NCBI RefSeq assembly: GCF_007970665.1
Contig: NZ_CP042430.1
Coordinates: forward strand, 2,170,001 to 2,234,000
From: Baekduia soli
Lineage (GTDB): Bacteria; Actinomycetota; Thermoleophilia; Solirubrobacterales; Solirubrobacteraceae
Length of the DNA stretch: 64,000 nt
Reading direction: 5' to 3'
Position 1 is the stretch's first letter, and each line of letters starts with the position of its first letter. Below, in pieces: positions 53,839 through 62,707 of this stretch. The notes beneath the pieces were generated by a model. That model had not been told where the DNA came from. It searched no databases and worked only from the letters and a program-made list of their open reading frames with translations. The position numbers and the translations under genes are program-made.

Positions 53839-55122
53839 TCACGACGCATCGGTCGTATTCGCGGGCAGGGACCGGTCGGGCCCGAACGGTCGCCACGGGG
53901 CAGCGGCGCGGTCGCCGGCGGGGTCGTCGGGCTCCCCGGGGAAGAGCCACGGCGCCGAGCGCTCGCCCGCGGGCAGGAGGGCGGCCCGTTGCAGCGCAGC
54001 GGTGCCGAAGCGGTCGCGGACGGCGTCGAGCGCGGCGTCCAGCAGCGCCGGCGGCCGCCCGTCGAGCGGCAGCTCGAGCTGGCGCGACGCCGTGTCGGGC
54101 TCCAGGTTGGCGACCGTGACGCCGACCAGCGTGATGCCCCGGCGGGCGATCATGTCGCGTTCGGCGGCCAGCAGCGCGCGCAGCGTCAGGAGGATCGGAC
54201 GCGTCGCTGCCGTCGGGTGCGGCAGGGTCCGAGACCGCGTCGCGCGGGTGAAGTCGCCGAAGCGCAGCCGCAGCACCACGGTGCGGCCCGTCCGCCCGGC
54301 GGCGCGCATCCGCCGGGTCGCGCGGTCCACGAGCGCGGCGGCCACCGCGTCGAGCGCCGCGGGATCGTCGCGGCGGGAGCGCATCGCGCTCTGGGCGCCG
54401 AACGAGCGCCGCCGGCGCTCGGCGCGCACCCGCCGCGGATCGCGGTTGTGGGCGATGGCGTGCAGCCGCGATCCCGCCGCGCGCCCGAGGATCGCCATCA
54501 CGGTCGTCTCGGGCAGCCCGGCGAGCTGGCCGACCGTCGCGATCCCGTGCTCGCGCAGCCGGCGCTCGGTGCTCGGGCCGACGCCCCACAGCCGGGCGAC
54601 GGGCAGCGGGTGCAGGAACGCGAGCTCGCGCCCGGCCTCGATCACGAGCAGGCCGTCGGGCTTGGCGGCGCTGGAGGCGACCTTGGCGAGGTGCTTCGTG
54701 CTGGCCACGCCGACGCTGATCGGCAGGCCGACCTCCGAGCGCACCTCGGCGCGCAGGCGCCGGGCGATCTGCGGGGCGGTGCCGCCGATGTGCTCGAGGC
54801 CGCGGACGTCGAGGAACGCCTCGTCGATCGACAGGCGCTCGACGACGGGCGCCGTGCGGTCGAAGATCGCGAACACCGCGCGGCTGGCCTCGACGTAGGC
54901 CGCGAAGCGCGCGGGGACGACGACGGCATCCGGGCACAGGCGCCGGGCCCGCGCCGCGCCCATCGCCGAGCGCACCCCGAAGGCCCGGGCCTCGTAGCTG
55001 GCCGCGAGCACCACGCCCGGGCCGACGATGACCGGCCGCCCGCGCAGGCGCGCGTCGTCGCGCTGCTCGACCGACGCGAAGAAGGCGTCGAGGTCGGCAT
55101 CCAGGATCGACACGGAGGACAC
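53839..55122 (-). CDS. dinB: DNA polymerase IV (Y family)
   Basis: A 427-residue translesion polymerase. Catalytic carboxylates are in LDADLDAFFASVEQ and RLSIDEAFLDVRG; GVASTKHLAKVASSAAKPDG and ARLWGVGPSTERRL (helix-hairpin-helix) are typical. The C-terminal little-finger region follows; a beta-clamp-binding-like QLELPL is present. Start GTG 55122, or GTG 55113; no ribosome site. A perfect LexA box overlaps the start region, so it should be SOS-induced. Confidence 0.93.
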   Translation of the reverse strand: MSSVSILDADLDAFFASVEQRDDARLRGRPVIVGPGVVLAASYEARAFGVRSAMGAARARRLCPDAVVVPARFAAYVEASRAVFAIFDRTAPVVERLSIDEAFLDVRGLEHIGGTAPQIARRLRAEVRSEVGLPISVGVASTKHLAKVASSAAKPDGLLVIEAGRELAFLHPLPVARLWGVGPSTERRLREHGIATVGQLAGLPETTVMAILGRAAGSRLHAIAHNRDPRRVRAERRRRSFGAQSAMRSRRDDPAALDAVAAALVDRATRRMRAAGRTGRTVVLRLRFGDFTRATRSRTLPHPTAATRPILLTLRALLAAERDMIARRGITLVGVTVANLEPDTASRQLELPLDGRPPALLDAALDAVRDRFGTAALQRAALLPAGERSAPWLFPGEPDDPAGDRAAAPWRPFGPDRSLPANTTDAS

Positions 55123-55135
55123 GAACGCATGTTCG
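55122..55135. promoter_or_regulatory. LexA (SOS) box at dinB
   Basis: CGAAC-GCAT-GTTCG, an exact match to the Gram-positive LexA consensus CGAAC-N4-GTTCG. It abuts or overlaps the first base of the dinB start codon, so LexA would block transcription initiation directly. Confidence 0.85.
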
Positions 55136-55161
55136 CATCCCGGGTGGCCGGCACAACCCGC

Positions 55162-55905
55162 TCAGGCCCGGTGGTGGTTGACCAGCTCGATGTTGTTGCC
55201 GTCGGGATCGAGCACGTAGGCCGCGTAGTAGCCGGGGTGGTACTGCGGGCGCTCGCCGGGCGCCCCGTGGCTGCGGTGGCCGTCGCGCACGGCCTGCTCG
55301 TGGAAGCGCCGGACCTGGTCGTCGTCGCCGGCGAAGGCCATGTGCACCTCGCGGCTGGCCGTGCCGGGCACGATCGACAACGACCCGCCGCCCTCCCCGG
55401 CGGCGGCGAACGTCGCGCGGTCGGCGCCCGCGTGGCGCACCACGTATCCCGTCTCGGGGGCCAGGGACCGGTAGAAGGCGGTCGAGGCCGCCAGGTCGGA
55501 GACCCGCAGCCACAGGTGGTCGACCACGCCGTCGCGGCGCAGCGCGCCGTGATGGACGGCCTCGACGCTGTTGCCGTCGGGGTCGCGCAGGAACGCGCCG
55601 TAGTAGTCATCGCGGTACTGCGGGCGCTCGCCCGGGCGCCCATCGTCGGCGTACCCGGCGGCGGTGCCCTCCGCCCAGAAGGCGTCGACCTGCTCGCGCG
55701 TGGGCGCGGCGAACGCGACGTGCAGCCTCTGGGTCGGCGGATGGGCCTCGTCGGCGCCGGCGATCGAGAAGTCGCGCCACTCGGCGAACTCGCGCAGGTC
55801 GTAGGTGATCTCGATGCCCAGCGGGATGAGGACCGTCTCGTAGAACCGGTGCGAGGCGGGGCGGTCGGCGACCCGGATGGTGACGTGGTCGAACACGTCG
55901 ACCAC
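55162..55905 (-). CDS. Two-domain VOC (glyoxalase/dioxygenase-like) protein
   Basis: A 247-residue protein with two vicinal-oxygen-chelate modules. The first has FDHVTIRVADRPASHRFYETV to FLRDPDGNSVEAVHHG; the second has VDHLWLRVSDLAASTAFYRSL to YVLDPDGNNIELVNHHRA. Putative metal ligands are the His near each start and the Glu in each NxxE. Possible roles include antibiotic resistance or dioxygenase activity; the substrate is unknown. Its start lies one base after the stop of the upstream membrane protein. Confidence 0.85.
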   Translation of the reverse strand: MVDVFDHVTIRVADRPASHRFYETVLIPLGIEITYDLREFAEWRDFSIAGADEAHPPTQRLHVAFAAPTREQVDAFWAEGTAAGYADDGRPGERPQYRDDYYGAFLRDPDGNSVEAVHHGALRRDGVVDHLWLRVSDLAASTAFYRSLAPETGYVVRHAGADRATFAAAGEGGGSLSIVPGTASREVHMAFAGDDDQVRRFHEQAVRDGHRSHGAPGERPQYHPGYYAAYVLDPDGNNIELVNHHRA

Positions 55906-55906
55906 G

Positions 55907-56743
55907 CTACGGGACCGTCCGGCGCCGCGGCCCGAGGGCGAGCCCGGCGACCGCGAGCGCCGCGGCGGCGCCCGCGCCCACGGCGATCCAGGGCCGCAGG
56001 GGGCGGCTCAGGACGTCGTAGACCGCGGCCGCCACGTCGCCGGAGCCGCCCTGGGCCAGCAGGGCCGAGCGGGTGCCGATCCAGGCCGCCGCCAGCAGGA
56101 CGGCCGCGACGGCCAGGCAGCCGGCGGCGCGCAACAGGCCGCGGCGCAGGCCGCCCGCGGTGAGCACCACGCCGATGAGCGCGAGCACCGCGCCCGGGAT
56201 CGAGACCGCCCGGACGAGGCGCACGATCTCCGCGGCGCGGTGGGCGCGGCGCACCTGCTCGCGGTCGGCGATGGTCACCGGTGCGGGATCGGGGATGGCG
56301 GCGGCGACCTGCGGCAGCCCGGCCGAGCCGACCTGGGCGCGCAGGACGGCGGCCACCGGACCCAGGTCGAGGACCAGCGGCGACCGGACGTCGCCGCTCA
56401 GCCGCGAGGCCAGGCGGGCGTGGGCGGTGCGCTGGATCGCCAGCCACGCCTCGCGGTAGGCCGGCGAGGCCACGAGGTGCGAGGCGATCGTGCGCAGCTG
56501 GGTGCGCACGGCCGCGGCGCCGCCGGGCACGGCGCCCGCGACGGCGTCCAGGCGCGGCTGGGCGGCGGCGACCAGCGCGGCGGCGACCTCGCGCTGGACC
56601 GTCGCGTCGGTGGCCAGCGGCCCGGCGGTCCGCATGAAGCGGGTCGTGTCGGTGGCCTCGCCGTAGGCCCACGACGACGCGACCGCCAGCGCCGGCAGGA
56701 GGCAGGCGAGCAGGATGAGCACGGAGGCGGCGACCCGGCGCAC
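55907..56743 (-). CDS. Membrane protein with an extracytoplasmic helical domain, unknown function
   Basis: A 278-residue protein. N-terminal helix (ASVLILLACLLPALAVASSWA), an outside domain (TTRFMRTAGPLATDATVQREVAA, YREAWLAIQRTAHARLASRL), then three C-terminal helices (IPGAVLALIGVVLTAGG; GCLAVAAVLLAAAWIG; PWIAVGAGAAAALAVAGLAL). This layout is common in actinobacteria but uncharacterised. GTG 56743 is preceded by TACACT at seven bases. Operon with the VOC gene. Confidence 0.75.
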   Translation of the reverse strand: MRRVAASVLILLACLLPALAVASSWAYGEATDTTRFMRTAGPLATDATVQREVAAALVAAAQPRLDAVAGAVPGGAAAVRTQLRTIASHLVASPAYREAWLAIQRTAHARLASRLSGDVRSPLVLDLGPVAAVLRAQVGSAGLPQVAAAIPDPAPVTIADREQVRRAHRAAEIVRLVRAVSIPGAVLALIGVVLTAGGLRRGLLRAAGCLAVAAVLLAAAWIGTRSALLAQGGSGDVAAAVYDVLSRPLRPWIAVGAGAAAALAVAGLALGPRRRTVP

Positions 56744-56827
56744 CGGGGCGAGTGTAGGAGGGGCGCGGGGCGCCGGGCGCCGGGTCGGGTAGCGTCCGGC
56801 GCCGCGCAGGTGCACCCTGGGGGATCG

Positions 56828-57238
56828 ATGCCGGAGAAGCACGGCCTGGGCTTCGGCCACGGCCGCATCGTGGAATACGAGGACGGGACGGCGGCCTACC
56901 TGCCGACCGGCGCGTTCACGAAGGCCTTCCGGGTCAGGATCGCCGACGTCACCGGGTTCGCGGTCGCGCCGGGCAAGCGCACCTTCGAGCGCACGCTGAC
57001 CCTGCTCGGGGCCGGCGGCGCGCTCGGCTCGGTCAAGGTCAACCAGGGCACGCCCGAGGTCGTCGAGACCTGGTTCCGCACCCATCCGGACTTCGGCGGC
57101 GCGGCGCGCGCGGCGCCCGGCGCCGATCTCCCGCCGCTCGTGGCCGACGAGCTGCGCAAGCTCGCCGCGCTGCGCTCGGAGGGCGTGCTCAGCGAGGACG
57201 AGTTCGCCGCGCTCAAGGCGCGGCTGCTCGGCGATTGA
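56828..57238 (+). CDS. SHOCT-domain protein
   Basis: A 136-residue cytoplasmic protein. The N-terminal part, GRIVEYEDGTAAYLPTGAFTKAF, resembles a small PH-like beta domain. The C-terminal ELRKLAALRSEGVLSEDEFAALKARLLGD is a clear SHOCT motif, an oligomerisation or membrane-recruitment helix pair. Specific role unknown. Confidence 0.8.
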   Translation: MPEKHGLGFGHGRIVEYEDGTAAYLPTGAFTKAFRVRIADVTGFAVAPGKRTFERTLTLLGAGGALGSVKVNQGTPEVVETWFRTHPDFGGAARAAPGADLPPLVADELRKLAALRSEGVLSEDEFAALKARLLGD

Positions 57239-57360
57239 CCGGCCGCCGGGCGTGCCGGCCCCGCGGGCGGACCCTGCCGTGGGGGCGGCGGGTGCGCCGA
57301 CGATGATGGCCGCGTGCCGCGCCGGCCCGCGCCGCCGGCTGGGGGACGAGCGACCACCTG

Positions 57361-57572
57361 GTGGCCGGCCTCACCGCGCTGCTGTCGCGGCTCGGCACGC
57401 CGTCGCCGTCGGCCGCCTCCGGCGCCCAGGTCCACGCCGCCAGGCGCGAGCTCATCGTCTCGGCCTACAGCGACACGGTCGCCGGGCTGCCGGCGGCGTC
57501 GGTCCTCATCGATCTGGCCTCGTGCAGGCGGGCGACATCATCACGGTGGACAACTCGAGGACGCTACGGTGA
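57361..57572 (+). pseudogene. Short frameshifted reading frame, unknown
   Basis: GTG 57361 opens VAGLTALLSRLGTPSPSAAS and RRELIVSAYSDTVAGLPAAS, which looks coding up to about 57520. A second frame continues QAGDIITVDNSRTLR to a stop at 57572. No homologue is recognised, and the frame change may be an indel. Low confidence. Confidence 0.3.
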
Positions 57573-57661
57573 CAGCCGGGACGTCGGCGTCGTCTGGGCC
57601 GGCGACCCGCTACGAGGTGCTGCTGCAGGTGGCCCTGCAGCCCGACTGACCCGCCCGTCCC

Positions 57662-58090
57662 GTGTCCGCCCGCTCCGCCCACCGCCTCATCAGCGCCAGC
57701 GACCTCAAGCGCCAGCGCGGCTGGACCGAGACGCTGGTCGACGCCCTGCTCGGCGCTCCGGACGCCCTGTGCCCCAACCCGCACGGCTTCCGCTCGCCCA
57801 TGCGCTGGTTCCGCGCCGACCGCGTGCTGGACGCCGAGGCCGGCGAGGCCTTCCGCCGCCGCCTGGACCGTCTCGGCCCCCACCACGCCTGGCGGCGCGG
57901 GCTGCCGACGCGCACGTGGTCCCCCGACGAGCTCGAGCACCTCGAGTGGCTCGAGGACCCGGCGCGCATCGCGCTGTTCCACGCGCCGCGCCGGCCGCGG
58001 ATGCGCCGCCCGCGCCGCGCGGCCGCCGTCGCGCCCGTCGTCCCCACGGCGGGCGCCGTGCCGCGCTTCGAGGTCCTGCGCCTCTTCTGA
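57662..58090 (+). CDS. Conserved-type hypothetical protein (DLKxxGWTxxLVxxLLG motif)
   Basis: A 142-residue protein starting with GTG. The N-terminal 55 residues, SASDLKRQRGWTETLVDALL then GAPDALCPNPHGFRSPMRWF, match a small domain seen in many bacterial proteins where a ligase-like GWT...LG.PD...NPH..PM pattern recurs. The rest is Arg-rich. Function unknown. Confidence 0.6.
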   Translation: MSARSAHRLISASDLKRQRGWTETLVDALLGAPDALCPNPHGFRSPMRWFRADRVLDAEAGEAFRRRLDRLGPHHAWRRGLPTRTWSPDELEHLEWLEDPARIALFHAPRRPRMRRPRRAAAVAPVVPTAGAVPRFEVLRLF

Positions 58091-58095
58091 GGCGC

Positions 58096-59586
58096 TCAGC
58101 GCGGCCGGTCGGACTCGGCGTCGGGCAGCCCGGCGCCTGCCAGCCGGGCGTCGTCGCGGTCGCGCTGCACGCGCTCGGCCGAGGGCGCGCCGACCATCGC
58201 CCCGGCCGACAGCACGCCCGAGGCCACGGCCGCCAGCGCGCAACCGCCCGCGCCGACCCACAGCGCCACGACGTAGCCCCGCTCGGACGGCAGCGCCGCG
58301 CCCACCGCGGTGTGGCCGGCCAGGATCGACGCCGACAGCGTGCTGCCGACGGAGAAGCCGATGGAGCGGACCACCTGGTAGAAGCCCATGGCGCTGCCGG
58401 TCTCCTCCTCGGGGACCGCCCGCGTGATGAGCCCGGGGATCGCCGCGAACGTGTAGCCGAAGCCGATCCCGACGACGCCCATCGTCACGAACGCCTCCCA
58501 CAGCGCGCCGTGCACGAGCGCGAAGAACACGCCCGCCGCCGAGATGACCAGCGAGCCCCCGACGAGCACGGCGCGGGCGCCGAGGCGGCGCATGAGCGGC
58601 CCCATCGTCCGGCTGGCGGCCAGGCTGGCGATCGAGAACGGCACGAGGCACAGGCCGGCCACCAGCGTGGTGGCCCCGAAGCCGTAGCCCTCGGCCACCG
58701 GCGTCTGGACGAACTCGGTCACCAGCGTGAGGAACATGTAGAGCGCCAGGCCGAGCAGGACCGCCGCGAAGTCGGCGACCAGGACGGGCCGGTGGCGCAG
58801 CTGGCGCAGGTCGACCAGCGGCGCCGCGCACGCCAGCTGCATCCGCACCCACAGCGCGAACACCACGACCGAGAGCGCGAACAGCCCGACCACGACGGCC
58901 GACGACCAGCCCCAGGACTCGCCCTGCCCGATGGCCAGCAGCAGCGCGACGAGGCCGACGGCGACCACGACGGCGCCCCGGACGTCCAGCGGCACCCGGT
59001 TGGACTCGCGGCTGGACGGGATGACCGCGAGCGCGGCGCCGAGCGCCAGCGCGCTGATGACCGCGCCGAACAGGAACGCGGCGTGCACCCCCAGCCCCTG
59101 GGCGATCAGCCCGCTGAGCGGGTAGCCCGCGCCGATCCCCGCCGCTGCGCTCACCGACAGGATCCCGATGACCGCGGGCGCCCGGTGCGGCGGCAGGTGG
59201 TCGCGGGCGGCGGCCATCGTGATGGGCGCCAGGCCGAGGCCGACGCCCTGCATCGTGCGGCCCACGACGAGGACGGGCAGCGACTCCGCGACGCCGGCCA
59301 CCAGGCTGCCGGCGAGCACGACGAGCAGGCTGCCGGCGATGGCCTCGCGGCGGTAGGGGCCGTCGCCCAGGCGGCCGAGGATCGGTGCGGACACCGCGCC
59401 GGCCAGCAGCGCCGCGGTCAGCGACCACTGCGCGCTGTCGAGCGTGATGTCCAGCGAGGTCGCGACGGACGGGATGAGCGGCGCGCCGAGGCTGCTGATG
59501 ATCGCGACGACCAGCGTGATGCCCACCAGCACCGGCACGAGCGCGGCGGCGCGGCGTGCGGTCGGCGGGGCGGGGAGCGCGGGCAC
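58096..59586 (-). CDS. MFS transporter (DHA2-type drug exporter)
   Basis: A 496-residue permease with about 14 helices. LITLVV-type start LVGITLVVAIISSLGAPLIP, motif A-like ILGRLGDGPYRREAI, motif C-like GYPLSGLIAQGLGVHAAFLF, VVGRTMQGVGLGLAPI and the C-terminal MGFYQVVRSIGFSVGSTLSA. This is the DHA2/EmrB group, proton-coupled export of toxic compounds. GTG 59586 is supported by TAGGGT (59595-59600) eight bases upstream; ATG 59622 is an alternative. Confidence 0.9.
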   Translation of the reverse strand: MPALPAPPTARRAAALVPVLVGITLVVAIISSLGAPLIPSVATSLDITLDSAQWSLTAALLAGAVSAPILGRLGDGPYRREAIAGSLLVVLAGSLVAGVAESLPVLVVGRTMQGVGLGLAPITMAAARDHLPPHRAPAVIGILSVSAAAGIGAGYPLSGLIAQGLGVHAAFLFGAVISALALGAALAVIPSSRESNRVPLDVRGAVVVAVGLVALLLAIGQGESWGWSSAVVVGLFALSVVVFALWVRMQLACAAPLVDLRQLRHRPVLVADFAAVLLGLALYMFLTLVTEFVQTPVAEGYGFGATTLVAGLCLVPFSIASLAASRTMGPLMRRLGARAVLVGGSLVISAAGVFFALVHGALWEAFVTMGVVGIGFGYTFAAIPGLITRAVPEEETGSAMGFYQVVRSIGFSVGSTLSASILAGHTAVGAALPSERGYVVALWVGAGGCALAAVASGVLSAGAMVGAPSAERVQRDRDDARLAGAGLPDAESDRPR

Positions 59587-60039
59587 CCCGCCACACCCTA
59601 TCCGCGAGGCCCGCACGGGCATCCCGACCGGTGGCGGACCGCGCCGTGGCGGCATCGGCCCCGGCCCGGGTATGCGCACGACGATCCCGGCCGCGGTGCC
59701 GGCCCTGGCGGCGCCCTCCTCCACGAGGCCGGCGGACCCGCGCCCGCAGATCACCGGCCCGATGCTCGTCCACGTCCAGCGCCTGGGCTGCCAGGGCGCC
59801 ACGAGCGACACGGTGACCTACGGGGACCGACGGCTCGGCGGTGGTCCTGCAGTCCTACGGCGGCGGGGGCCTGCGCGCCCGCCGCTGCACGCTCGGGCGG
59901 CCGCTGCCGCACGACCTAGGCCCAGCAGCGCTCCTGACCGCGGAGGCGCGGCGGGTGCCATCGCGCGTCAGATCTGCCCATCCGTGCACGCCCGGGCGGG
60001 TCCGCTCAAGTTCGCTGCGCGCCGACCGAAGCACAGGGC
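59587..60039. other. 453-nt stretch with no intact gene
   Basis: Short plus-strand frames (LVHVQRLGCQGATSDTVTYG and, in another frame, GSAVVLQSYGGGGLRARRC) hint at a frameshifted small gene around 59762-59900, but there is not enough to call it. Confidence 0.3.
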
Positions 60040-60216
60040 ATGGTGCTCCTCTCGCTGGGTATCGCATGGGCCGTGGCCATCTTCCTCGCCGTCAGCCTCG
60101 GCCGCGCCGCGGCCCGCGGTGACGCCGAGCTGGTCACCGCCCGGGTCATGAACGGGCCGCCGGCCACCGAGCCCGAGCTCGAGCCGGCCGCCGAGCGCCG
60201 CCTGCGCGCCGCCTAG
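60040..60216 (+). CDS. Small single-span membrane protein
   Basis: A 58-residue frame: one membrane helix, MVLLSLGIAWAVAIFLAVSL, then a charged tail (ELVTARVMNGPPATEPELEP). Weak start signal (ACAGGG). Unknown function. Confidence 0.45.
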   Translation: MVLLSLGIAWAVAIFLAVSLGRAAARGDAELVTARVMNGPPATEPELEPAAERRLRAA

Positions 60217-60254
60217 CGGCCCTCGCGCCGGCGCCCGGTGCCACACTGGCGGGC

Positions 60255-61232
60255 ATGGGCCTGCCGATCCGACGCCGCGCGCTCCTGGCGGCCGCCCTGG
60301 CGGCCGTGATCGCCGCCGCGGTCGCGCTCGCGACGGGCTGCGGCTCGGCGGGATCGGCCTCCGCGGGCCGGGGCGCGCCCCTGAAGGTCGCGCCGGGCGC
60401 CGTGCCGGCGTCGGCGACGTCGCACGTCGTCGTGATCGTCATGGAGAACAAGGAGGACAAGGACGTCCTCGGCACCGCGGACGCCCCGTACGTCACCGCC
60501 CTGGCGCGCCGCTACGCCGTCGCCACCCGGTCCTACGGCATCCGCCACCCCTCGCTGCCGAACTACCTGGCGCTGACGAGCGGCTCGACGCAGGGCATCA
60601 CGTCGGACTGCACCGACTGCCGCGGCCTGCGCGGCCGCAACCTCGTCGACCAGCTCGAGGAGCACCACATCTCCTGGAAGGCGTACATGGAGGGCCTGCC
60701 GAGCCCGTGCTTCACCGGGGCCTCGGCCGGGGGCGGCAGCTACCGGATCAAGCACGACCCCTTCATGTACTACGCGAGCGTCGCGGGCTCGCCGGCGCGC
60801 TGCCGCAAGGTGGTGCCCTACGCCCAGCTCGGTCGCGACCTGCGCACGGGCCGGCTGCCCGCCTTCTCGTTCATCACCCCCAACATGTGCGACGACACGC
60901 ACGACTGCGGCGTCGGCGTCGGCGACCGCTTCCTGGCCGGGCTCGTGCCCAGCGTGCTGCGCGCCCTCGGCCCGCACGGGTTCCTCGTGCTCACCTACGA
61001 CGAGGGCGCCTCGGACGCGGGCTGCTGCGGCGCGGCGAAGGGCGGGCGCATCGCCACGGTGGTGGCCGGCCCCGACGTGCGCCGCGGCTTCCGCGACGCC
61101 ACGCCGATCGACCACTACGGCGTGCTGGGCACGATCGAGCGGGCGCTGGGCCTGCCTGCGCTGGGCGGCGCCCGCGACGCGCGCAGCGGGCGGCTGACGC
61201 GCGTGTTCGTGCGCGCGCCGCACATCCCGTAG
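60255..61232 (+). CDS. Phosphoesterase lipoprotein (acid phosphatase/PLC-like)
   Basis: A 325-residue exported phosphoesterase. The signal peptide ends in a lipobox (LATGC), so the mature protein should be lipid-anchored. Domain motifs: HVVVIVMENKEDKDVLG, IRHPSLPNYLALTSGSTQG, AFSFITPNMCDDTHDCGVGVG and GFLVLTYDEGASDAG, the PF04185-type metal and catalytic pattern. It is a paralogue of the frameshifted 19511-20829 protein. CACACT lies seven bases before the ATG. Confidence 0.88.
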   Translation: MGLPIRRRALLAAALAAVIAAAVALATGCGSAGSASAGRGAPLKVAPGAVPASATSHVVVIVMENKEDKDVLGTADAPYVTALARRYAVATRSYGIRHPSLPNYLALTSGSTQGITSDCTDCRGLRGRNLVDQLEEHHISWKAYMEGLPSPCFTGASAGGGSYRIKHDPFMYYASVAGSPARCRKVVPYAQLGRDLRTGRLPAFSFITPNMCDDTHDCGVGVGDRFLAGLVPSVLRALGPHGFLVLTYDEGASDAGCCGAAKGGRIATVVAGPDVRRGFRDATPIDHYGVLGTIERALGLPALGGARDARSGRLTRVFVRAPHIP

Positions 61233-61251
61233 CGCTCCGGGCCGGCCGGCG

Positions 61252-61707
61252 CTCAGGCGGCCGCGGGCGCCGGCGCCGCCGCGCCCCGCCGGGGAGGGCG
61301 GAGCCACGGCGGGCCGGGAGCCCGGGCAGGCGACGGCGACGGGGCCCGTGCGCGGCCCGCGGGACGCCCAACGCCGCGACGACCGCGGCGTCCTCCAGGA
61401 CGTGGCCCGCATCGGACACGGCCAGGCGCGGGTCCGCGTCGCCGATCTCCCCGGCGACGGCCCGCGCGACGGGCGCCAGCGCCGCGGTCCAGCTGTCCAG
61501 GACCGCCTGCGCCCGCGCCTCGCGGGCCGTCACGTCGATCACCCAGCGCTCGCCGCCCACCGGGCCGGCGGGCGCCACCACGAGCACGTCGGCCCCGGCG
61601 GCCGCCGACAGGACCCGGCGCGCATCGCCGGGGCCGGCGGCCGCGAACGGGAGGTCGACGACCACGATGAGGCGGGGGCGGGCGATCGGGGTGCTGCTGG
61701 GCCGCAT
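61252..61707 (-). pseudogene. USP-like protein with a disturbed 3' end
   Basis: ATG 61707 follows CAGGAG at six bases. The readable part is IARPRLIVVVDLPFAAAGPG, ARRVLSAAAGADVLVVAPAG, GERWVIDVTAREARAQAVLD and LEDAAVVAALGVP, an alpha/beta pattern like universal-stress or DUF-type nucleotide-binding folds. Near 61350 the frame appears to change and the tail is an Ala/Pro/Arg string; the end at 61252 is approximate. Function uncertain. Confidence 0.4.
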
Positions 61708-61860
61708 GCGCTGCTCCTGACGTGGTGGGCCTGACGATCGCCAGCGTGCCGCGCGATCCGCAGGCCCGGGTGAGGGCGCGGTGAGAGGTCTCTCACGACT
61801 TGTCCAGGGCTTTACCGAGGCTTGGGCGCCGCCTGCAGGGCCGCCGGTCACCCTGGCGCC

Positions 61861-62304
61861 ATGTCCATGTCGAAGATCCTGATCACCGGTGGCGCCGTCG
61901 CGGGGCTCGGCGCGGTCGGCGCCGTCGCGCTGGCCTCCAACGACGCGGCGCCCGCCCCGGCGGCCGCGCCGGCCGCCGGCCGCGTCGCGCAGCCCGCCAC
62001 CGAGGTCCGCACGATCACGGTCACCAAGGTGATCCACCGCGTCCGCCACGAGCACGCCAAGGCGGCGGCGAGCGGTGCGTCGCACTCGGCGGCGGGCGCC
62101 TCCGTCCCGGTCGCCGCCGCACCCGCGCGCGTGGCCGCGCCCGTCCGGGCGGCGGCGCCCACCGCCGCCGCACCGGTGGCCGCCGCGCCGAGCAGAGGGG
62201 CGTCGGTGCCCGTGCGGACCTCGTCGTCGCCGGCCGCCGGCAGCGGCGACGACCACGGGCGTGAGCACGACGACGCCGGCGGGGAGTCGCATGGCGACGA
62301 CTGA
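61861..62304 (+). CDS. Single-span Ala-rich protein with acidic/His tail
   Basis: A 147-residue protein: an N-terminal anchor (ILITGGAVAGLGAVGAVALAS), a VRTITVTKVIHRVRHEH segment, a long Ala/Pro/Val spacer, and the tail SGDDHGREHDDAGGESHGDD rich in His and Asp that might bind metal. It overlaps the next gene by 14 bp. It probably forms an operon with ApbE and the membrane reductase. Confidence 0.6.
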   Translation: MSMSKILITGGAVAGLGAVGAVALASNDAAPAPAAAPAAGRVAQPATEVRTITVTKVIHRVRHEHAKAAASGASHSAAGASVPVAAAPARVAAPVRAAAPTAAAPVAAAPSRGASVPVRTSSSPAAGSGDDHGREHDDAGGESHGDD

Positions 62305-62707
62305 TCACGGCCGCCGCGTGCGGGTGCGCCCGCCCGCCGGCACCGCCACGGCGGCGGCCGCCACGACCGCCTTCGTGGGCATCGGCGCGGCGCTGACCCT
62401 CCAGATGGCCGCCGGCCGCGATCCGGCGCTGGGGCGTGCGCACGCCGCGGCGCCGGCGGTCACGGTCCCCGCCCCGCGCCGCGTCGTCGTCCGCGAGGTG
62501 CGCCGCCGCGTCATCGTCGATGTCATCCGCGACCGCCCGGAGCCGGGGGCCGCGGCGTCCTCGGCCGCGACGGCGGGCACCGCGGTGCGCACCTCGGCCC
62601 CGGCGGTCGCCGCCGCGCCGGCCGCCGCCGCCCCGGCGCCGGCGCCGGCGGCCGCGACCCCGGCGCCCGCTCCCGCTCCCGCGCCCATCGCGACCCGATC
62701 GTCGTGA
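62291..62707 (+). CDS. Ala/Pro-rich single-span protein
   Basis: A 138-residue protein. Membrane span TAAAATTAFVGIGAALTLQMA, then PRRVVVREVRRRVIVDVIRD and a low-complexity Ala-Pro tail of about 50 residues. GGGGAG precedes the ATG. Its layout mirrors the upstream gene (anchor, VTVxKVxxRV-like block, Ala/Pro tail), so the two may be diverged copies. Its stop overlaps the ApbE start (GTGA). Confidence 0.6.
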   Translation: MATTDHGRRVRVRPPAGTATAAAATTAFVGIGAALTLQMAAGRDPALGRAHAAAPAVTVPAPRRVVVREVRRRVIVDVIRDRPEPGAAASSAATAGTAVRTSAPAVAAAPAAAAPAPAPAAATPAPAPAPAPIATRSS

